A DNA stretch of 64,000 nt from NCBI GenBank assembly GCA_029265815.1, contig JAJUGU010000011.1, positions 1 to 64,000 of the forward strand. Direction: 5' to 3'. Within the stretch, counting starts at the first letter, position 1; the number at the start of each line of letters is the position of its first letter. The notes under the pieces were generated by a model. It ran no database searches. It was not told the DNA's origin and saw nothing but the letters and a program-made list of their open reading frames with translations. Below are positions 28,020 through 38,426 of the stretch, piece after piece. Source of the stretch: Anaerolineaceae bacterium. GTDB taxonomy: Bacteria; Chloroflexota; Anaerolineae; Anaerolineales; Anaerolineaceae. The position numbers and the translations under genes are program-made.

Positions 28020-31000
28020 GTGGAAACTAAAAGTTTAGTAGCACTTCGTATCAATCTTGCTTCACCCGAAACTATTCGCAGTTGGTCATACGGCGAAGTC
28101 CTTAAGCCGGAGACGATCAATTATCGAAGGTTGCGCCCAGAAAAGGACGGCCTTTTTTGTGAGGCGATTTTTGGCCCTTCCAGAGACTATCAATGTTATT
28201 GCGGCAAGTATAAGAACCCACGTTATAAAGGAATTGTCTGCGATAAATGCGGTGTGGAAGTAACCCGGTCGGCTGTGCGCCGTGAACGCATGGGGCATAT
28301 TGATCTGGCAACCCCCGTAGCACACATCTGGTATACACGCAGGATTCCTTCATATTTAGGCCTGTTGTTAGATATTTCACGGCGAAATCTCGACCGTGTG
28401 TTGTATTTTGCCCAATACATCGTCACTTTTGTCGACGATGATGCCCGACAGAAAGCTTTGCGCCGACTGGAAGACGAGATTCATGATTCAGAACGTGAGC
28501 AGGCAGCCAGGATTAACGCTCAAATTCTTGAGGTTAAGCAAAGCCGTGATAAGAAGGTTGCTGAGCTGCAGAACCGGCTAAAAGACATTGAAGCACGTGC
28601 TGATGAAGAAATCGCTTCTAAACTTGAGCCTGTTATTCAAGAAGGTCAATCTCTAGAGCGCACTCTGACAGAAAAATCAGGTCAGACGATCAAGAAACAA
28701 ATCATGTTTGAAACAGCCAGCCTTGTTATTGCTGAGGCAGGCGATACGATTACTCCCAAACATATTGCCAATGTTCAGAAGGCAGTAAAAGAGCGCCTTG
28801 AGGAAATTGAAGGCGAATTCAAGAAACAACTTCAGCGAGATCGCGAACAGATCAAAATGTCAGTGGACCAGGTAAAGGCGGAAGCCGCGCTTGCTATGGA
28901 AGAACTTCAAAACCAACTTGAGGATCAATCCACAGAAAATCATGACCAATCGGGTCAGCTGAGGGATGAACTGCAAGAACTGCGACCATTTACTTTCTTG
29001 ACCGAAAGTCGTTACCGTGAACTAAAATCCCGCTGGGGGCAGGTCTTTCGCGCTGATATGGGCGCTGAAGCTTTCTACGACATTTTGCGCCGGCTTGATC
29101 TTGACAAACTTGCCGAAGACCTGTGGACGGAAGTGCGCACTTCAAAGAGTAAACAAAAACGCAAAAAAGCAACCACGAGGTTGAAAGTTATCGAATCGTT
29201 CCGTCGATCTGGGAATCGTCCGGAGTGGATGATTCTGACGGTTCTTCCTGTCATCCCACCCGATTTACGTCCAATGGTTCCACTGGATGGCGGCCGTTTT
29301 GCCACGTCAGATATGAACGACCTGTATCGCCGTGTGATCAACCGCAACAACCGCTTGAAGAGGCTGCTGGAGCTGGGTGCACCGGATGTGATCGTGCGGA
29401 ACGAGAAACGCATGCTTCAAGAAGCTGTAGATTCGCTGATCGATAACTCACAGCGTGGAAAAGCACTCTCCCGCCGCGGCCGTCGTGAATTGAAATCGCT
29501 AAGTGATATGCTTAAGGGCAAGAAAGGGCGTTTCCGCCGCAACCTGCTCGGCAAGCGTGTCGATTACTCGGGTCGTTCAGTTATCGTTGTAGGTCCTAAA
29601 CTCAAACTTTATCAATGTGGTCTTCCCAAATCTATGGCACTTGAGCTCTTTAAACCCTTTGTGGTTGCCAGACTCGTTTCTCATAGTTATGCTGCAAATG
29701 TGAAATCAGCCAAGCGCTTGATTGAGCGCAATCGACCTGAGGTGTATGAAGTTCTTGAAGAGGTTATTAAAGAACGCCCTGTGCTATTGAATCGCGCCCC
29801 CACTCTCCACCGTCTTGGTATCCAGGCGTTCGAACCGATCCTGATCGAAGGTAGTGCCATCCAGCTGCATCCACTCGTAACCACCGCGTTCAACGCTGAC
29901 TTTGATGGCGACCAGATGGCTGTCCACGTGCCGCTTTCTGAAAAAGCCGTAAAAGAAGCCAGAAACCTGATGCTATCTTCTAAGAATCTACTTAAACCTG
30001 CAGATGGTGAACCTATCATCAGCCCGGCAAAAGATATGGTTCTTGGCATCTACTATTTGACTGTGAAAGATGATCGACCGCATAAGGGAGATGGCAGAAT
30101 CTTCGCAGATATTGATGAGGTGGAACTTGCCTATCAGTTGGATCAGGTAGAAATCCATACCAACATTAAGATCCGGATGAAGACCTGGTTCGACGAAAAT
30201 AATCGCCGTATGGCAAACCCGGTAACCAAGATGCTGGACACAACCGTAGGACGCGTGTTATTCAATCGCATCCTTCCACCGGAGGTACAGTTTATTAACA
30301 CTGTCCTTGAAAAGACAGGCGTCAAAGATCTGATTGCCGATGTTTATGATCTTTGTGGCGAAAAAACCACCACAGAGGTTGCTGACGCAATCAAGGATAT
30401 CGGCTTTGAATATGCTATGAAATCTGGAACAACCATTGCGGTTGCTGATATTTCCATTCCTGAAGAGAAAACGGATATCCTTGCTAAAGCGCAGGGTGAA
30501 GTTGATAAGATCAATAAAGATTACCGCCGTGGATTGCTTAAGGAAGATGAACGCGACAAACTGGTCATCGAGATCTGGCAAAAGACGACAGAGGAAGTCA
30601 GTAAAGCAGTTCGAAAAGCAATGGATCCAGCCGGTAACCTGTCAACCATGGCAAGTTCAGGTGCAACCAAAGGTGGATTCGGCCCAATTTCGCAACTGGC
30701 TGGTATGCGCGGTTTGATGGCCGATCCGTCAGGTCGTATCATCCGTTTACCGATCCAGTCCAACTTCCGTGAAGGATTGACCGCGCTCGAATACTTCATT
30801 TCAACTCACGGCGCAAGAAAAGGTCTTGCTGACACAGCACTTCGTACCGCTGATGCAGGTTACCTTACACGCCGTCTGGTTGACATCGCTCAGGATATTA
30901 TTATCAACGAGGAAGATTGCGGCACTAAAGATGGCATTTGGATCCGAAAACAGGATGATGTTGCCGGACAAAAGATGAAGGAACGTTTATTTGGACGTTC

Positions 31001-32267
31001 TGTCGCAGCGCGCATTGTAAACCCGAAGACTGGTGAGATCATTGCAGACCGCAATGAAATTCTAGACCATGATTTGATCCGAAAAGTTCTGGATGCAGGT
31101 GTTGAGAACGTTTTTGTCAGGTCACCATTAACATGTGAACTCATTCATGGCATTTGCGCACGTTGCTATGGAATGGATCTTGGCCGCGGTGCGCTGGTCA
31201 CGCTGGGTTCCGCAGTTGGAACGGTGGCTGCTCAGTCCATTGGTGAGCCAGGCACCCAGTTAACCCTGCGTACCTTCCACTCCGGTGGTGTTGCTTCCGG
31301 TGGTGATATTACAACGGGTTTACCGCGCGTAGAAGAATTGTTTGAAGCCAGGCGCACACCCAAGGGTGAAGCTGTGATTACCGGAATTTCTGGCGTTGCG
31401 AAAATCTTGCAGGCTGATCGAGTTGGAGACCAGAAACTGGTGCGTGTTGAACACAGCGAACTTGTTTCGGATGAGTATGAGATTCCTGCTGATTGGACGA
31501 TTGTTGCCCAGGATGCAACCGAGATAGAAACCGGCGACCTGATTGCGAGTTTCGAAGCAGCTCAGATCACTGCCCAGCACTCTGGCAGGGTACGTGTGGA
31601 AGATCGAAAAGTGATCGTTTCATATGAGCAACGTGAAAGCGAAGATTACGAGATTCCGGGTACATCACGCCTGATCATCCGAGATGGCGCCCAGGTTGAA
31701 GCCGGTGAAGCGTTGACCGAAGGGTCCATCAATCCACACACGATCCTTAAGATCAAAGGCCGCGAAGCTGCTCAGATGTATTTGCTTACAGAAATCCAGA
31801 AGGTGTACCGCGCACAAGGGCAGAACATCAATGACAAACACTTTGAGGTGATTATTCGTAAGATGATCGGTAAAGTTCAAGTCATCAGATCTGGTGACTC
31901 AAATTACCTGCCAAGTGATGTGGTGGATCGACTTGAGATCAAAAAAGTAAATGAACAACTCCTTGCAGAGGGTAAACAGCCTGCGAAATTTGTTGAGATT
32001 TTGTTGGGCGTTACCAAGGCTTCATTGAGCACCGAATCTTTCCTCTCAGCGGCATCCTTCCAACATACCATCAAGGTGTTAGCAGGTGCAGCCATCGCCT
32101 CTGCTGAAGATCCACTATTTGGTTTAAAAGAAAACGTGATCATTGGCAAACTCATTCCCGCTGGAACTGGCTTTGTTCATGGTCGTTTTATACCAAAAAC
32201 TGAACCAGAAGTGGCTGTGGAAGCTGTAGAAGAAGTTAAGACCCCTGAAGGGGGATCAGCTGAATAA
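28020..32267 (+). CDS. rpoC: DNA-directed RNA polymerase subunit beta'
   Basis: The catalytic clamp subunit. Zinc site 1 is C59, C61, C74, C77; the Mg-binding NADFDGD spans 625-631; zinc site 2 ends [11 protein letters not shown] (C1039, C1046, C1049). I take GTG 28020 as the start (1415 residues) because CAGGAGG lies 5 bases upstream and [16 protein letters not shown] is the expected N-terminus; the open frame begins at 27978. Between about residues 147 and 325 there is an extra, highly charged coiled-coil insertion absent from E. coli and B. subtilis beta'. rpoB is not upstream, which is unusual. A strong terminator follows the stop. Confidence 0.98.
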   Translation: METKSLVALRINLASPETIRSWSYGEVLKPETINYRRLRPEKDGLFCEAIFGPSRDYQCYCGKYKNPRYKGIVCDKCGVEVTRSAVRRERMGHIDLATPVAHIWYTRRIPSYLGLLLDISRRNLDRVLYFAQYIVTFVDDDARQKALRRLEDEIHDSEREQAARINAQILEVKQSRDKKVAELQNRLKDIEARADEEIASKLEPVIQEGQSLERTLTEKSGQTIKKQIMFETASLVIAEAGDTITPKHIANVQKAVKERLEEIEGEFKKQLQRDREQIKMSVDQVKAEAALAMEELQNQLEDQSTENHDQSGQLRDELQELRPFTFLTESRYRELKSRWGQVFRADMGAEAFYDILRRLDLDKLAEDLWTEVRTSKSKQKRKKATTRLKVIESFRRSGNRPEWMILTVLPVIPPDLRPMVPLDGGRFATSDMNDLYRRVINRNNRLKRLLELGAPDVIVRNEKRMLQEAVDSLIDNSQRGKALSRRGRRELKSLSDMLKGKKGRFRRNLLGKRVDYSGRSVIVVGPKLKLYQCGLPKSMALELFKPFVVARLVSHSYAANVKSAKRLIERNRPEVYEVLEEVIKERPVLLNRAPTLHRLGIQAFEPILIEGSAIQLHPLVTTAFNADFDGDQMAVHVPLSEKAVKEARNLMLSSKNLLKPADGEPIISPAKDMVLGIYYLTVKDDRPHKGDGRIFADIDEVELAYQLDQVEIHTNIKIRMKTWFDENNRRMANPVTKMLDTTVGRVLFNRILPPEVQFINTVLEKTGVKDLIADVYDLCGEKTTTEVADAIKDIGFEYAMKSGTTIAVADISIPEEKTDILAKAQGEVDKINKDYRRGLLKEDERDKLVIEIWQKTTEEVSKAVRKAMDPAGNLSTMASSGATKGGFGPISQLAGMRGLMADPSGRIIRLPIQSNFREGLTALEYFISTHGARKGLADTALRTADAGYLTRRLVDIAQDIIINEEDCGTKDGIWIRKQDDVAGQKMKERLFGRSVAARIVNPKTGEIIADRNEILDHDLIRKVLDAGVENVFVRSPLTCELIHGICARCYGMDLGRGALVTLGSAVGTVAAQSIGEPGTQLTLRTFHSGGVASGGDITTGLPRVEELFEARRTPKGEAVITGISGVAKILQADRVGDQKLVRVEHSELVSDEYEIPADWTIVAQDATEIETGDLIASFEAAQITAQHSGRVRVEDRKVIVSYEQRESEDYEIPGTSRLIIRDGAQVEAGEALTEGSINPHTILKIKGREAAQMYLLTEIQKVYRAQGQNINDKHFEVIIRKMIGKVQVIRSGDSNYLPSDVVDRLEIKKVNEQLLAEGKQPAKFVEILLGVTKASLSTESFLSAASFQHTIKVLAGAAIASAEDPLFGLKENVIIGKLIPAGTGFVHGRFIPKTEPEVAVEAVEEVKTPEGGSAE

Positions 32268-32293
32268 TTGATGCCCGTTTCTAGTTGATTGAC

Positions 32294-32328
32294 GACACCC
32301 CGGAGATCCTGCGGGGTGTCTTTTTATT
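32294..32328 (+). terminator. Intrinsic terminator of rpoC
   Basis: A 9-bp perfect GC-rich stem GACACCCCG / CGGGGTGTC (32294-32302 with 32312-32320) is followed by TTTTTATTT. It is a textbook rho-independent terminator 26 bases after the rpoC stop. Confidence 0.95.
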
Positions 32329-32424
32329 TGGCCTGAACCCTAAATATTCCTTAAAGAATAAACATCCTTTTCACTCGTAGTGTAAACTTAATCAAGTTGA
32401 AATTTGCCAGATGGAGTAGAGCCA

Positions 32425-34851
32425 ATGGACATGGGACTAGTGCGGAAAGTTGACATTGATCATGAGATGCAGCAATCCTACCTTGATTACGCCATGAGTG
32501 TAATCGTATCGCGTGCTTTGCCAGATGCGCGAGATGGGTTAAAACCGGTTCAACGCCGCTTGCTGTATGCAATGTACGATATGGGATTACGGCCTGATTC
32601 GGCATACAAGAAATCAGCCAGAATTGTCGGTGAAGTTCTGGGTAAATATCATCCTCATGGCGACCAAGCGGTTTATGAAGCCATGGCACGCATGGCACAA
32701 GATTTCTCGATGCGTTATGCCCTGGTCGACGGGCAAGGGAATTTCGGCAGCGTGGATGGCGACCCTCCAGCAGCAATGCGTTACACTGAGGCGCGTACGA
32801 CTGCTTTTGCCATCGATCTGTTGAACCAAATAGATCGTGATACGGTAGATTTCGACAGTAACTTTGACGACACACTGAAAGAGCCAGTCGTGCTGCCCGC
32901 TGCGATTCCAAACCTATTGGTAAATGGAGCATCAGGCATTGCTGTTGGCATGGCGACCAGCATTCCTCCGCACAATTTAGGCGAAGTCATTGATGCTCTA
33001 ACGTTCATTCTTGAGCACTGGCAAAAGCTGGAAGAAATAACAGTGGGTGAATTGATGAAATTCATCCAAGGGCCTGACTTTCCAACGGGCGGTATCATTC
33101 TTCAAGAGCACGAACAAAATGAAATCCTGGCTGCATACGCCACAGGCAAGGGGCGTATCACACTGCGTGGAAGGGTAAACCTTGAGGAAATGGCAAGAGG
33201 AAAGAGCCGGATCATTATATCTGAACTTCCATACATGACCAATAAATCTGCATTAATCGAGCGCATTGCTGAACTGACCCGGGGAGGGCAGCTGGAAGGC
33301 ATCTCTGATTTACGAGATGAGTCAGATCGCCATGGAATGCGCATAGTTATAGAATTGAATAAATCTGCAGACGCGGAGGATGTACTGCGCGAGCTCTACA
33401 AACGCACTCCAATGCAAGTAACCTATAGTATTAATTTGCTGGCACTTGTAAATAATGAGCCAAGATTATTGACATTAAAACAGGCTTTAAAGGTATTTCT
33501 TGAGCACCGTATTGATGTGATAAAACGGCGCAGCGAGTATGACCTGCATAAAGCGCAAGAAAGAATTCATATTCTCGAAGGTTTACGGATAGCTTTAAAA
33601 AGCCTGGATGAAGTCATTGCAATCATACGCCGGGCTGCGGATACTGACGATGCACGGGATAAGTTGGTTAAAAAATTTAAGCTTTCAATCCTTCAGGCAA
33701 ATGCTATTCTGGATATGCCTTTGAAGAGACTGGCAGCGCTCGAGCGAAAGAAAATCGAACAGGAATATAAAGATCTTTTGGAATTGATCAAAGAATTACA
33801 GGCAATCATAAAATCACCGCTTAAACAACGGCAGACGGTGGAGGCTGAATTAAAAGAAGTAAAGGCGCGGTATGCAGATAGACGAAAATCTCAAATCGTT
33901 TACCTGAAACAGGGTGAGTTAGCCAGCGAACTATTAACCGTTCGCGATGTCACACCAGTGGAAACGGTTTGGGTGGCAATGAGCGCTGAAGGAAAAATTG
34001 GTAGGATCATGGCAGAGAAACAGCCGCGGATGAGTGGTAAAGAAGCTCCTCAATTTCTTCTTAAAACCGATTCACACCAAACGCTTTACCTGGTTAAATC
34101 TGATGGGCAGGCAGCCGCGATCTCCATCCAGGCGCTACCATTAATCGAGTCTTTAGAGGAAGGTACCCTGTTCGATAAAGTAGCACCTCTGCGTGACGGC
34201 GGAATTCCTGTAGCTATGTTCACTATTCCAGCAGGCAGCGGGGTTGATCTTTGCGTCGTGACACTTACCCGACAGGGAATGATCAAGAAAACACTTGTGT
34301 CTGAATTGAAAGGACCTTCCTCTGATGCTTTTACATTGGTTAAGGTTAATGAAAGTGATGATCTTATCACAGTTAATCTGGCAAAGGAAAATTCTCATTA
34401 TCTAGTTGTCACACAGAAGGGAATGGCGATTAGATTTGAGGGAAGTGAAGTGCGCGCTATGGGGTTGATTGCAGCAGGTGTGAATGCCATTAAACTGGCT
34501 ACTGGCGATCAAGTGGTAGGGATGGTGGAGATGGCTGGTAAAGGGGAAGTGGTCTTGGTTGGATCGAACGGTATTGGGTGGCGAATCGAACCTGAAAGTT
34601 TTCCCGTTCAGGGCAGGTATGGTCAGGGGGTGATCGGTTGCCGATTGGATGCTGATGTTAGAATTGTTGGGGTTGTGTTTGGCAAGAAAAATCACCAATA
34701 CACATTACATTTTAAAAAAGGAGCAGCTAAAACTCTACGAATCGATGAGATCGAAATCACCCGCCGGGCTGGCAAGGGTGCTCAACTTTGTAAATTAGCA
34801 ACCGGCGATCAAATCCTTGCTATAAAAACGGCCTCCGATTTCGGAGATTGA
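32425..34851 (+). CDS. gyrA: DNA gyrase subunit A (or ParC-like topoisomerase II A subunit)
   Basis: Type IIA topoisomerase breakage-reunion subunit. The active-site tyrosine is Tyr120 in [11 protein letters not shown]. The quinolone region [19 protein letters not shown] and the [13 protein letters not shown] block are present. I start at ATG 32425 (808 residues) with GGAG upstream; the frame is open from TTG 32404. The C-terminal beta-pinwheel (about 490-808) does not show the canonical GyrA box QRRGGKG in the first blade (there it reads [14 protein letters not shown]), though RRAGKGAQL appears in the last blade. That box is needed for DNA wrapping by gyrase, so a topoisomerase IV-type activity is possible. 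gyrB/parE is not in the window. Confidence 0.93.
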   Translation: MDMGLVRKVDIDHEMQQSYLDYAMSVIVSRALPDARDGLKPVQRRLLYAMYDMGLRPDSAYKKSARIVGEVLGKYHPHGDQAVYEAMARMAQDFSMRYALVDGQGNFGSVDGDPPAAMRYTEARTTAFAIDLLNQIDRDTVDFDSNFDDTLKEPVVLPAAIPNLLVNGASGIAVGMATSIPPHNLGEVIDALTFILEHWQKLEEITVGELMKFIQGPDFPTGGIILQEHEQNEILAAYATGKGRITLRGRVNLEEMARGKSRIIISELPYMTNKSALIERIAELTRGGQLEGISDLRDESDRHGMRIVIELNKSADAEDVLRELYKRTPMQVTYSINLLALVNNEPRLLTLKQALKVFLEHRIDVIKRRSEYDLHKAQERIHILEGLRIALKSLDEVIAIIRRAADTDDARDKLVKKFKLSILQANAILDMPLKRLAALERKKIEQEYKDLLELIKELQAIIKSPLKQRQTVEAELKEVKARYADRRKSQIVYLKQGELASELLTVRDVTPVETVWVAMSAEGKIGRIMAEKQPRMSGKEAPQFLLKTDSHQTLYLVKSDGQAAAISIQALPLIESLEEGTLFDKVAPLRDGGIPVAMFTIPAGSGVDLCVVTLTRQGMIKKTLVSELKGPSSDAFTLVKVNESDDLITVNLAKENSHYLVVTQKGMAIRFEGSEVRAMGLIAAGVNAIKLATGDQVVGMVEMAGKGEVVLVGSNGIGWRIEPESFPVQGRYGQGVIGCRLDADVRIVGVVFGKKNHQYTLHFKKGAAKTLRIDEIEITRRAGKGAQLCKLATGDQILAIKTASDFGD

Positions 34852-34860
34852 AATTGGAGG
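34824..34860 (-). terminator. Intrinsic terminator of the 34868-38156 minus-strand genes
   Basis: On the minus strand an 11-bp stem with one mismatch (CCTCCAATTTC paired with GAAATCGGAGG) is followed by CCGTTTTTAT. It overlaps the last codons of convergent gyrA. There is no T-run on the plus side, so it mainly serves the minus strand. Confidence 0.7.
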
Positions 34861-34867
34861 TCTGAAG

Positions 34868-35971
34868 TTAGTTAATGGTGTAATAACAATAGTGATAGAC
34901 AACTTTACCGTCTTTGATTCCAAGCGTGTCACTGCCGTCTGTGACCTTGCCGCGGTAAGAGTTACACGTCCAGGTGTAGTGGATGGTATTACCACTTTCT
35001 TCTTTCGATGTAACTGTAAAGATTCCATCATTAAGCTGATTCATCAACATTTGACCAAAAAAACCTCTCACAGCTGCATTTCCTTGATAAGTCTGTTTAG
35101 GCGTTACAAGGACGGCATTTTCATCGTAGATATCAAGGAAAGGATCATAGACATGGGCATTGAGAGCTGCAAAAATTTTAGTTAATGGGTCAGCATCCGT
35201 TGGAATAGGACTGGTTACCGGCCAGCTGTATTTTGCAATTTCATTCCATACTGCAACCAATTTTGTGCGCGAATAGTCCCAAGAGTAGAAATTCGCGGCA
35301 GTCATGCCTAATTTTTTGGCGGTATCCAGAAAGATTTTAGTATCCGTGGCGGTGGGCGCCCATCCATCCTGACCGAATGCCGGGCCGGTAGGAACGATTG
35401 GCCGCCAGGGAGTAATGGCTTTGAATTCATTATAGCTACGAGTTAGATCATATTCAGGGTTGTGCGCCTGCATCCAATAAACCTGCGGCATGTTCATATC
35501 ACATTTTTCCAAGAATGCGGTCCATGGAAATGTACCGTGATAGGAAGGCCAGCGGAAGGAGCATAAGGCGACGGGTGTTGAAGGGAGTCCTTTACGCAGT
35601 TGGGTCATAAAAGTTCTGGCCACGGCGTCACGCCCCGCAGCCTTATATTCCACCTCAGCATCGATCACATATCCATCGAGGTTAAATTTTTTCGTTTGTG
35701 CAATTGCGATATTCGCTTCACCGATTGGATCATATCCATAGACATAGTGCCATCCCCAAACCTCGATGCCCTTAGAACGAATGGCGTCAACAACAGGCGC
35801 GACCAGGTCTTTACCGGTGCTATCAACATTATATGGTCGGGTATCATTGGCAATCTTAATCAACACGTGAGAAAACCCTGCTGATTTTGCCACACTGGCG
35901 ATCGTGCTGGCATTGCCCCCCTCACAACTTGGAATCTTCCAGATCATCATTCCTTTTCCCTGCAATGTCAT
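34868..35971 (-). CDS. Glycoside-hydrolase-like (beta/alpha) barrel protein with C-terminal NTF2-like domain
   Basis: I do not recognise a named family for this 367-residue protein. The N-terminal part (about 1-255) looks like a TIM barrel, with strands ending in VLIKIAND, IEVWGWHYVYGY, DGYVIDAEVEYK, VALCSFRWP and MPQVYWMQ; Asp and Glu in VIDAEVEY are candidate acidic residues. The C-terminal part (about 262-367) resembles an NTF2/SnoaL-type domain (YDENAVLVTPKQTYQGNAAVRGFF). No signal peptide is visible, which is odd for a carbohydrase. AAGGAGA supports the ATG. It is last in a minus-strand group with the HD and DUF218 genes. Function is unknown. Confidence 0.8.
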   Translation of the reverse strand: MTLQGKGMMIWKIPSCEGGNASTIASVAKSAGFSHVLIKIANDTRPYNVDSTGKDLVAPVVDAIRSKGIEVWGWHYVYGYDPIGEANIAIAQTKKFNLDGYVIDAEVEYKAAGRDAVARTFMTQLRKGLPSTPVALCSFRWPSYHGTFPWTAFLEKCDMNMPQVYWMQAHNPEYDLTRSYNEFKAITPWRPIVPTGPAFGQDGWAPTATDTKIFLDTAKKLGMTAANFYSWDYSRTKLVAVWNEIAKYSWPVTSPIPTDADPLTKIFAALNAHVYDPFLDIYDENAVLVTPKQTYQGNAAVRGFFGQMLMNQLNDGIFTVTSKEESGNTIHYTWTCNSYRGKVTDGSDTLGIKDGKVVYHYCYYTIN

Positions 35972-36002
35972 GGCAATCTCCTTTGATTACAGCCCTGGCT
36001 TA

Positions 36003-36578
36003 TTAACCAGGTGTGAGGTTTCCTTCCAGTCCTAATTCTGGAGCGATGGTTCGCATAGCCTGAATTACAAAATCACAATGTTCCCAGAGCGGTACTCCGA
36101 ATTCTTCAGCACCTCTGGCGATTTCTTCACGGTTTGCTCCCGCAGCAAAGGCTTTATCTTTCCACTTCTTTCTTACAGACGATGATTCAAGGTCATAAAG
36201 TGAGCGTGAGGGTCTAACAAGAGCTACGGCAGTGATCAGACCTGTGATTTCGTCACATGCGTAAAGTGCTTTTTCCAGGAGCGTGGTTCGCGGAAAACCC
36301 AGGTGGTCACTATGGCAGAGGATCGCATGTATGATCTCTTCTGGTACTCCCTTTTCGCGCAAGATCGGTGCACCCGCCATGGGATGTTCGGCTGCTGTGG
36401 GGTGGATCTCCCAGTCAAAATCATGCAGCAATCCGGTGATCTTCCAGGTTTCGACCGGTTCACCCAGCCTGACCGCGTATGCTTCCATTGCGCTTTCTAC
36501 GGCTAGCATATGATTGATTAAATTTTCGTTTTTTACGTAATCTTTAACGATCGAAAAGGCCGTCTCTCTGTTGATCAT
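36003..36578 (-). CDS. HD-domain metal-dependent phosphohydrolase
   Basis: A 191-residue protein of the HDIG type. The ligands are His23 (NHMLAVE), His52-Asp53 (LLHDFDW) and later ICDE-like YACDEITGLI near residue 110; LCHSDHLGF lies between them. The substrate may be a nucleotide or other phosphoester; it cannot be told from sequence. It lies 12 bases downstream of the DUF218 gene and 31 bases upstream of the barrel protein, so co-transcription is likely. The ribosome-binding site is weak. Confidence 0.88.
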   Translation of the reverse strand: MINRETAFSIVKDYVKNENLINHMLAVESAMEAYAVRLGEPVETWKITGLLHDFDWEIHPTAAEHPMAGAPILREKGVPEEIIHAILCHSDHLGFPRTTLLEKALYACDEITGLITAVALVRPSRSLYDLESSSVRKKWKDKAFAAGANREEIARGAEEFGVPLWEHCDFVIQAMRTIAPELGLEGNLTPG

Positions 36579-36590
36579 CAGTTGCTCACT

Positions 36591-37253
36591 TCAATCACCG
36601 ATTTTAAAGATTGGTTCTGGATCACCTAATACTGGTAGCGGATGAGAGATCCAGACCTGCCACACCGCGACCAAAGTTGCTGGCAATTCGCGTAAACTCC
36701 AAAAACGCAGCGAATGAGAGTTATAGATCCTTAAATCTGCAGCAAATCCATTTACGGTCAATCCCAGACCCCTGCAAGTAAACAGCGCACGTGGGAGGTG
36801 ATATCGCTGTGTAACGAGGATCGCATCCTGCAAGCCAAAGATCTCTCGGGCTCGATAACAGGTATCATATGTCCTTCTACCTGCATAATCAAGGACGATG
36901 TCTTCTTCAGGTACACCGAGCCCAATGGCATAGGTCTTCATTGCAGCGGGTTCGTTGTAGTCGATGAAACGGTTATCACCACTCATCAACAATTTTTCTA
37001 CTTTGCCAGCCTGATAAAGCAGAACTGCTGCGGTTACCCTATCTTTTAGGACGGGCGATGGTGTGCCGTCATGCAGCAGACCAGCCCCAAAAACAATGGC
37101 TGCTCGTGACGGAGGAACGTCATCAGCTGCCTGAAAAATTCTGCCCTTTGCTGCTGCGGCTGTGATCAACCGGGGAATGCCAAAGACCAGGATTGCCAAT
37201 ATCAGAGCCAATAGAAGAAGTTTCAGAATCATGTTAAATATCTTCTTTACCAT
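36591..37253 (-). CDS. ElyC/SanA/YdcF family (DUF218) membrane-anchored protein
   Basis: A 220-residue protein with one N-terminal hydrophobic segment (about 7-27) and a DUF218 domain. It shows VFGAGLLHDGTPSPVLKDRV, LLMSGDN and IVLDYAGRRTYDTCYRA, the last being the conserved DUF218 active-site-like block. SanA and ElyC affect envelope integrity and lipid-carrier balance in E. coli; the reaction is unknown. The ATG is preceded by TACAAT ending 7 bases upstream and no Shine-Dalgarno sequence, which suggests a leaderless mRNA. The HD-domain gene follows after 12 bases. Confidence 0.88.
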   Translation of the reverse strand: MVKKIFNMILKLLLLALILAILVFGIPRLITAAAAKGRIFQAADDVPPSRAAIVFGAGLLHDGTPSPVLKDRVTAAVLLYQAGKVEKLLMSGDNRFIDYNEPAAMKTYAIGLGVPEEDIVLDYAGRRTYDTCYRAREIFGLQDAILVTQRYHLPRALFTCRGLGLTVNGFAADLRIYNSHSLRFWSLRELPATLVAVWQVWISHPLPVLGDPEPIFKIGD

Positions 37254-37260
37254 AGCAAGA

Positions 37261-37266
37261 ATTGTA
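37261..37266 (-). promoter_or_regulatory. -10 box directly before the DUF218 start
   Basis: On the minus strand TACAAT is followed by 7 bases and the ATG at 37253, placing the expected transcription start at or next to the A of ATG. The -35 region is poor. No ribosome-binding site is seen between. Confidence 0.5.
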
Positions 37267-37334
37267 CCAGTTTTACCCTTTTGACTAGATTTGTGGAGTT
37301 TTCTCGAAAGAACAAGGAAATAACAGGTCGAATA

Positions 37335-38156
37335 TTACATACGACGTGTCCAGGTTGAGGAGTTGTATTTTGTTTGCATAAGTTCATCAGCCATTCTCAA
37401 CTCTGGTTCTGTAGGAGAGCACTGTTCAAAATGAATATTAAATGTGCTGGAAAAGCCCTCAACGAATGCTTCAGCAGCCGTGTTCCAGGAAATAATTCTT
37501 CCCAACACCATTTCAAGCGTTACAGCGTGATCAAGGATCTGGTTAGCATCCAATTGTCTGGCTTGTTCACTTTCATATTTCAAGACCCGTGTAATACGGG
37601 TCAGATCGCCTCTGAGCGGAAGGGAGCCATGCTGCAGCAGGCCGCCATATTTGCGAGCCTGTGCGGATCCGATCAGTTTCTTCCCCCTAGCAGTAATCTC
37701 ATAATTCGAAGGAGTTTCGAAACACACAGGTTTGGGCGTTGATTTTCCATTTCCGTTTGGGTATTCTTTATCACCAATGGCGTCTACCCCTAACAAAGCC
37801 AGAGATTTCAATAAAGCGATTGAGATCTTTCGATAACTTTCCAGCAGGCTGCCATTCAGAATGGGGTCATCAAGTGGTGCGGTAACCGAATAGGTCAGTT
37901 CGTCGATATGCAGGATGGCTCGACCACCAGTAGGCCTGCGGACAAGGTGCCAGTCTTTTTCTTCTAGGCTACGAAGATCTACATCTGAATATGGTTGGGC
38001 GAAACCGAGCGAGAGCGCAGCTGGATCCCAGTTGAAAAGGCGCAGGGTTGGTATAACGGTTTTTTCGGCCGCCGATTTCAACAAAGCTTCGTCAAGAGCC
38101 ATGTTCCATGCACCATTGTGTGGTTCGGAGATGATTAATCGCCATGTCGAAGTCAT
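37335..38156 (-). CDS. Octanoyltransferase LipM-like (lipoate-protein ligase A family)
   Basis: Transfers octanoate (or lipoate) to carrier proteins such as GcvH. The 273-residue protein shows RRPTGGRAILH (73-83), then CFETPSNYEI with Cys145, the position of the acyl-cysteine in LipM, and ARGKKLIGSAQ with Lys160. The cysteine separates it from classical LplA ligases, which lack it. It lies upstream of the DUF218 gene on the same strand with an 81-base gap. The lipoyl role would serve the glycine cleavage system, part of which (GcvT) is encoded 3 kb away. No Shine-Dalgarno sequence precedes the ATG. Confidence 0.87.
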   Translation of the reverse strand: MTSTWRLIISEPHNGAWNMALDEALLKSAAEKTVIPTLRLFNWDPAALSLGFAQPYSDVDLRSLEEKDWHLVRRPTGGRAILHIDELTYSVTAPLDDPILNGSLLESYRKISIALLKSLALLGVDAIGDKEYPNGNGKSTPKPVCFETPSNYEITARGKKLIGSAQARKYGGLLQHGSLPLRGDLTRITRVLKYESEQARQLDANQILDHAVTLEMVLGRIISWNTAAEAFVEGFSSTFNIHFEQCSPTEPELRMADELMQTKYNSSTWTRRM

Positions 38157-38165
38157 TGTTTTATA

Positions 38166-38195
38166 ATTCTACTATCAAACAATGATGAATTCCAA
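38166..38195 (-). promoter_or_regulatory. Promoter for the LipM-like gene
   Basis: On the minus strand TTGGAA (38195-38190), 18 bases, then TAGAAT (38171-38166), ending 9 bases before the ATG. The transcript would have a leader of about 2 bases and no ribosome-binding site. Confidence 0.5.
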
Positions 38196-38254
38196 AACCA
38201 GTGCACAAGTGTTAAAATTATCAACCGTCAAGATTCAATGAAACAGGAGTTAGG

Positions 38255-38380
38255 ATGTAAAACGGATGTAAAAAATCCTATCTGGGCTTCATGTTTGCAG
38301 TATTATTTTTTATAACGCCTGGAATTATTTTTGCTGATATAAATTATTCAGTGTTAACTAGGACTCTGGGAGAGATGTAA
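38255..38380 (+). pseudogene. Possible gene remnant encoding a signal-peptide-like segment
   Basis: An ATG with AGGAG 5 bases upstream is followed at once by an in-frame TAA (38258-38260). The same frame then stays open for 39 codons to TAA at 38378. The downstream codons spell a typical signal peptide: two lysines, a hydrophobic run (GFMFAVLFFITPGIIFA) with an alanine cleavage-like site, then a short polar tail. A good ribosome-binding site, a blocked second codon and an abrupt end suggest a decayed small secreted-protein gene. A 24-codon ORF in another frame (from 38238) is an alternative. The rest of this 270-base gap holds only promoters. Confidence 0.35.
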
Positions 38381-38408
38381 TTGTTTCTCTACTAAAATTC
38401 TTTATGCT
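38381..38408 (+). promoter_or_regulatory. Promoter for the nucleoside kinase gene
   Basis: TTGTTT (38381-38386), 16 bases, then TATGCT (38403-38408), followed by GAGGG and the ATG at 38427. Confidence 0.45.
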
Positions 38409-38426
38409 AGAAAAAATCGAGGGTTC

